Shown: in pieces, positions 61,592 through 64,000 of the stretch
Numbering within the stretch: the stretch's first letter is position 1
Layout: every line of letters begins with the position of its first letter
Assembly: GCA_009917455.1 (NCBI GenBank)
Contig: QZDS01000004.1
Location: 124,001 to 188,000 of the forward strand
DNA from: a bacterium 1xD8-48
Lineage (GTDB): Bacteria > Bacillota > Clostridia > Lachnospirales > Lachnospiraceae
Direction: 5' to 3'
Length of the DNA stretch: 64,000 nucleotides
Program-made: the position numbers and the translations under genes
The notes under the pieces: generated by a model
Databases searched by the model: none
Told to the model about the DNA's origin: nothing
Seen by the model: only the letters and a program-made list of their open reading frames with translations

Positions 61592-64000
61592 ATGAAAAGG
61601 CACAGTTTTAATGCAAAAAGGATGCAGGATGCTCTGAAAGAGTGTTCTGCATTGGTTTTAATAATAATTTTAATATGGAGTATCGTCTGCGCCAGCAAGG
61701 GCATCTGGCCTTTTGGACAGATGCTGCTTGATATTGGGGATATGGCGGAGGAGTGTGTGCCAATGTATACCCATCTGTGGGATGTGCTGCACGGACGGAA
61801 ATCCTTGTTTTTTGACTGGCATACGGGACTGGGCAATAATATGGCTGGCTCTGTGTTGTATTTTGGACTAATCAGCCCGTTTAATCTGTTCTTTTTATTT
61901 ATAAAAAGAGAGTTCATTGAAACGTCCATGTCGGTTTATATTTTAATTAAGCTGGTTGCGACGGGTTTCAGCATCCGTTTTCTTTTGCGAAAGTGGTTTT
62001 CAGAGCTTTCGCCCTGGATTTATCTCTCATTCAGCCTGTTATATGTGTTTTCACCTTTTAACATGCAGTATTATTATGCACCAATGTGGCTGGATATATC
62101 TTTTATGTTTCCACTGGTTATGTATGGGTATTTTCTTCTCATGAATGAGGGGAAAAGAATTACTTATATTGTCTGCCTGGCTGTCACCTGTATGATGAGC
62201 TTCCAGCATACCTATATGCTGTTTCTTATGTTACTGTTTTTAACAGGATGCCTGCCGCTATTATCTAAAGAAAAATATCAAAAACGATTGCCGGAGCTGC
62301 TCCTGTCAACACTGACAGCTATGATGCTGGTGTCATGGATTTGGCTGCCGGGAGCGATTCAGATTTTAAGCGCCGGGAGAGCCGGGGATAACCATGGACT
62401 TGTGGAAATCTGGAGTTCTATCTGGTTCTTTTTTACGGCGAAATGGATGAAATTGCTTAATATGGGAATCCCGATAGCATTCTTTTTGTTATATGGAGTA
62501 AAGCATTATAAGGAAAAAGGAGTCAGGTTTTTCGGGTTTATCATAATACTTCTCTGTGCGCCTGTTATACTTGAAAGTACGAACCTTTTGTGGCATGGAG
62601 GGTCTTATCAGGGATATACCATGCGGTTTTCCTATATGCTGGCCTTCTGGATAATAACAGCCGGAGCTTATGCCTGTAATAAAAGAATCTGCTTATGGGA
62701 TACGGCAAAAGAACTGGCGGCCAATGGCATCAGTATCATCAGTTTTTTGATATTGGCGGCAATGACAGTAATCCAGTATTTTCTGCTGAAAAGCGATATG
62801 ACAGTGTATAAAAACAGTATTCCAGCGATAGATGTTATTCTAATTGTCGTAATTACTGTAATTGCAGGATGCGGTCTATTGATTGGAAAAAAATGGCGGG
62901 AGAAAGGAGTTTTTATTATTGTTATCGCGCAAACGATTATGCTGGCAATGACGACGGTTATAGTTAGCGGCGAAAAGGAAAGCAGTTTTTTTGCAATGCT
63001 TGAGAAAGCAGCAGATAGCGGCGAGACAAAAAATATGGGTGCGACAACCAGAATAAAAAGTCTGGATGTGGAGCTTAGCCATAATTATCCGATGATTATG
63101 CGAAGAAATGCAGTTTCAAATTATTCCGGTGTAAACAGCGCAAAACAACTGGATGGGGTTGTAAATCTGGGGCATGCCAGAGTAGGATACCGCATGAGCG
63201 ATTATGGCGGTACGCTGTTTTCGGATGCGCTATTAGGGGTTCGCGAGGTAATCAGCAGAGAAGATGTCAATAAAAACCTGTATGAATATCAGGTAAGCTA
63301 TGGGGATTATGATGTATACAGGAGTCTTTATTCATATAAGCTGGGGATTAAGGTGCGTTCAGGAAGCAAGGTGAATGGAAATCCATTTGCCTGTCAAAAT
63401 CAACTTGCCAGGCAGGTTCTGGGTAAAGAATTGATGGATATTATCATAGCGGAGGGCAGTGAAGCTGAAGTAGAAATTGATGATAAAAGTATTTTGTATT
63501 TGTATGCATCAGAAGAAGAATCATTTGAAGAAGTAACAGCTTCAGATGAAAAAACCGGGGAAATACACAGACTTATTATGCCGGAATCCGGCTGGATGAA
63601 TGGAATTTTGGAGTTGGGCACATGGGAAAATACAAAAATTACAGTCCGGATAAAATCAAAGAATCCGGTTCAGGAGTTTTATTGCGCTGTGCTACCTTTG
63701 AAAAGGTTCATGGAAAATGAACCGGAATATTTTGACGGCTATGTGGAAAACCAGCATAAAGCAGAATGGGAGGCTGAGTTAAAAGGAGCTTCCGAAGGGG
63801 ATTGCCTGTTTCTCCCTCTTTATCATGACGAAGGCTGGAAATGTGTCGTAAATGATAAAGAAACAGATATAGGCGAAATTGCAGATGTTTTTATGGGGAT
63901 TCCTCTACAGGAAGGAGACAACAGAATAAAACTTTCTTTTTTACCGCCAGGATTCAGAATGGGGATTCTGATAACTATATTAGGAGTTATGGTTTTGCCT
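61592..64000 (+). CDS. YfhO-type membrane protein (GT-C-like), 3' end outside window
   Basis: The frame is open for 803 codons from the ATG at 61592 (AGGAACGG upstream) to the last base of the window. It starts with a hydrophobic helix and a GQMLLDIGDMAEECVPMYTHL outer loop, then DWHTGLGNNMAGS and YFGLISPFN, the conserved N-terminal pattern of YfhO. About twelve helices run to residue 455 or so. An outer domain follows, ending FLPLYHDEGWKCVVNDKE and a PPGFRMG helix. YfhO-family proteins in Bacillus and Listeria (GtlB) put sugars from undecaprenyl-P onto lipoteichoic acid outside the cell. The DPM1-like enzyme at 52358 could supply the donor. Confidence 0.88.
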   Translation, partial: MKRHSFNAKRMQDALKECSALVLIIILIWSIVCASKGIWPFGQMLLDIGDMAEECVPMYTHLWDVLHGRKSLFFDWHTGLGNNMAGSVLYFGLISPFNLFFLFIKREFIETSMSVYILIKLVATGFSIRFLLRKWFSELSPWIYLSFSLLYVFSPFNMQYYYAPMWLDISFMFPLVMYGYFLLMNEGKRITYIVCLAVTCMMSFQHTYMLFLMLLFLTGCLPLLSKEKYQKRLPELLLSTLTAMMLVSWIWLPGAIQILSAGRAGDNHGLVEIWSSIWFFFTAKWMKLLNMGIPIAFFLLYGVKHYKEKGVRFFGFIIILLCAPVILESTNLLWHGGSYQGYTMRFSYMLAFWIITAGAYACNKRICLWDTAKELAANGISIISFLILAAMTVIQYFLLKSDMTVYKNSIPAIDVILIVVITVIAGCGLLIGKKWREKGVFIIVIAQTIMLAMTTVIVSGEKESSFFAMLEKAADSGETKNMGATTRIKSLDVELSHNYPMIMRRNAVSNYSGVNSAKQLDGVVNLGHARVGYRMSDYGGTLFSDALLGVREVISREDVNKNLYEYQVSYGDYDVYRSLYSYKLGIKVRSGSKVNGNPFACQNQLARQVLGKELMDIIIAEGSEAEVEIDDKSILYLYASEEESFEEVTASDEKTGEIHRLIMPESGWMNGILELGTWENTKITVRIKSKNPVQEFYCAVLPLKRFMENEPEYFDGYVENQHKAEWEAELKGASEGDCLFLPLYHDEGWKCVVNDKETDIGEIADVFMGIPLQEGDNRIKLSFLPPGFRMGILITILGVMVLP

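Noticed and set aside
1..64000. Mobile elements, CRISPR arrays, tRNA or rRNA genes
   Set aside because: I looked for transposase and integrase motifs, regularly spaced repeats and cloverleaf patterns on both strands and saw none.

Overview
The window is a continuous stretch of a very large cell-surface polysaccharide locus. Purine-rich Shine-Dalgarno sites, TTG/TAwAAT-type promoters, the moderate base composition and the gene families (Gly/Glu-rich GT4 enzymes, PglK-like ABC flippases, CotH, YfhO, DUF2304, GT-D) point to a Gram-positive Firmicute of class Clostridia, most likely a gut Lachnospiraceae. That placement is inference; the window holds no rRNA or other marker gene. I see no tRNA, rRNA, CRISPR array, transposase or integrase, and no intergenic gap longer than about 220 bases.

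Layout. (1) 2-7875, plus strand: four GT4 glycosyltransferases and two glutamine-dependent asparagine-synthetase-like genes. (2) 7866-11566, minus strand: a three-gene island (GT4, MBOAT O-acyltransferase, membrane-anchored SGNH-like protein), an O-acylation module with its own promoter and a leader hairpin. (3) 11785-16423, plus: two paralogous GT11 fucosyltransferases around a GT4 and a hexapeptide acyltransferase, then a GT2. (4) 16641-29878, plus, behind a clear promoter: PglK-like ABC flippase, GT11-like, DUF5672 and GT17 enzymes, the initiating polyprenyl-P sugar phosphotransferase (WbaP/CpsE type), two GT2, a pyruvyltransferase, a Wzx flippase, a GH88/GH105-like hydrolase and another GT11. 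(5) 29879-45011: two Wzy-like polymerases, GT4 enzymes, a WecG/TagA-GT4 fusion, a radical SAM protein, a CotH-like kinase, a GT-C membrane protein, a second PglK-like ABC transporter and a GT-D enzyme. (6) 45068-52260: GT4, GT8 and three large GT-C-like membrane proteins, very AT-rich. (7) 52358-64000, behind a third promoter: a DPM1-like GT2 with its DUF2304 membrane partner, GT2 and GT4 enzymes, an asparagine-synthetase homologue that has lost its glutaminase cysteine, a surface-carbohydrate glycosyltransferase, a CMP-sugar cytidylyltransferase and a YfhO-type membrane protein cut by the window end.

How the parts fit. One initiating enzyme (21344) could load the first sugar-P onto the lipid carrier. 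Many cytoplasmic GT4/GT2/GT11/GT17/GT8 enzymes could extend it, including up to four alpha-1,2-fucosyltransferase-like proteins. Decoration by acetyl, amide and pyruvyl groups is suggested by the MBOAT/SGNH pair, the hexapeptide acyltransferase, the Asn-synthetase homologues and the pyruvyltransferase. There is one Wzx and there are two PglK-like ABC proteins for flipping, and two Wzy-like proteins for polymerisation. The DPM1-like/DUF2304 pair could make polyprenyl-P-sugar donors for the five GT-C-like proteins that act outside the membrane. The number of parts exceeds one repeat unit, so I read this as two or more glycan modules stacked side by side, or one with extensive phase or strain mosaicism. 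Base composition falls sharply from the first half to the 45-57 kb region, which supports stepwise assembly by transfer.

Most likely novel: the translationally coupled module at about 36.4-45 kb, which combines a radical SAM protein, an extended Wzy, a CotH-like kinase, a GT-C enzyme, an ABC flippase and a GT-D enzyme.
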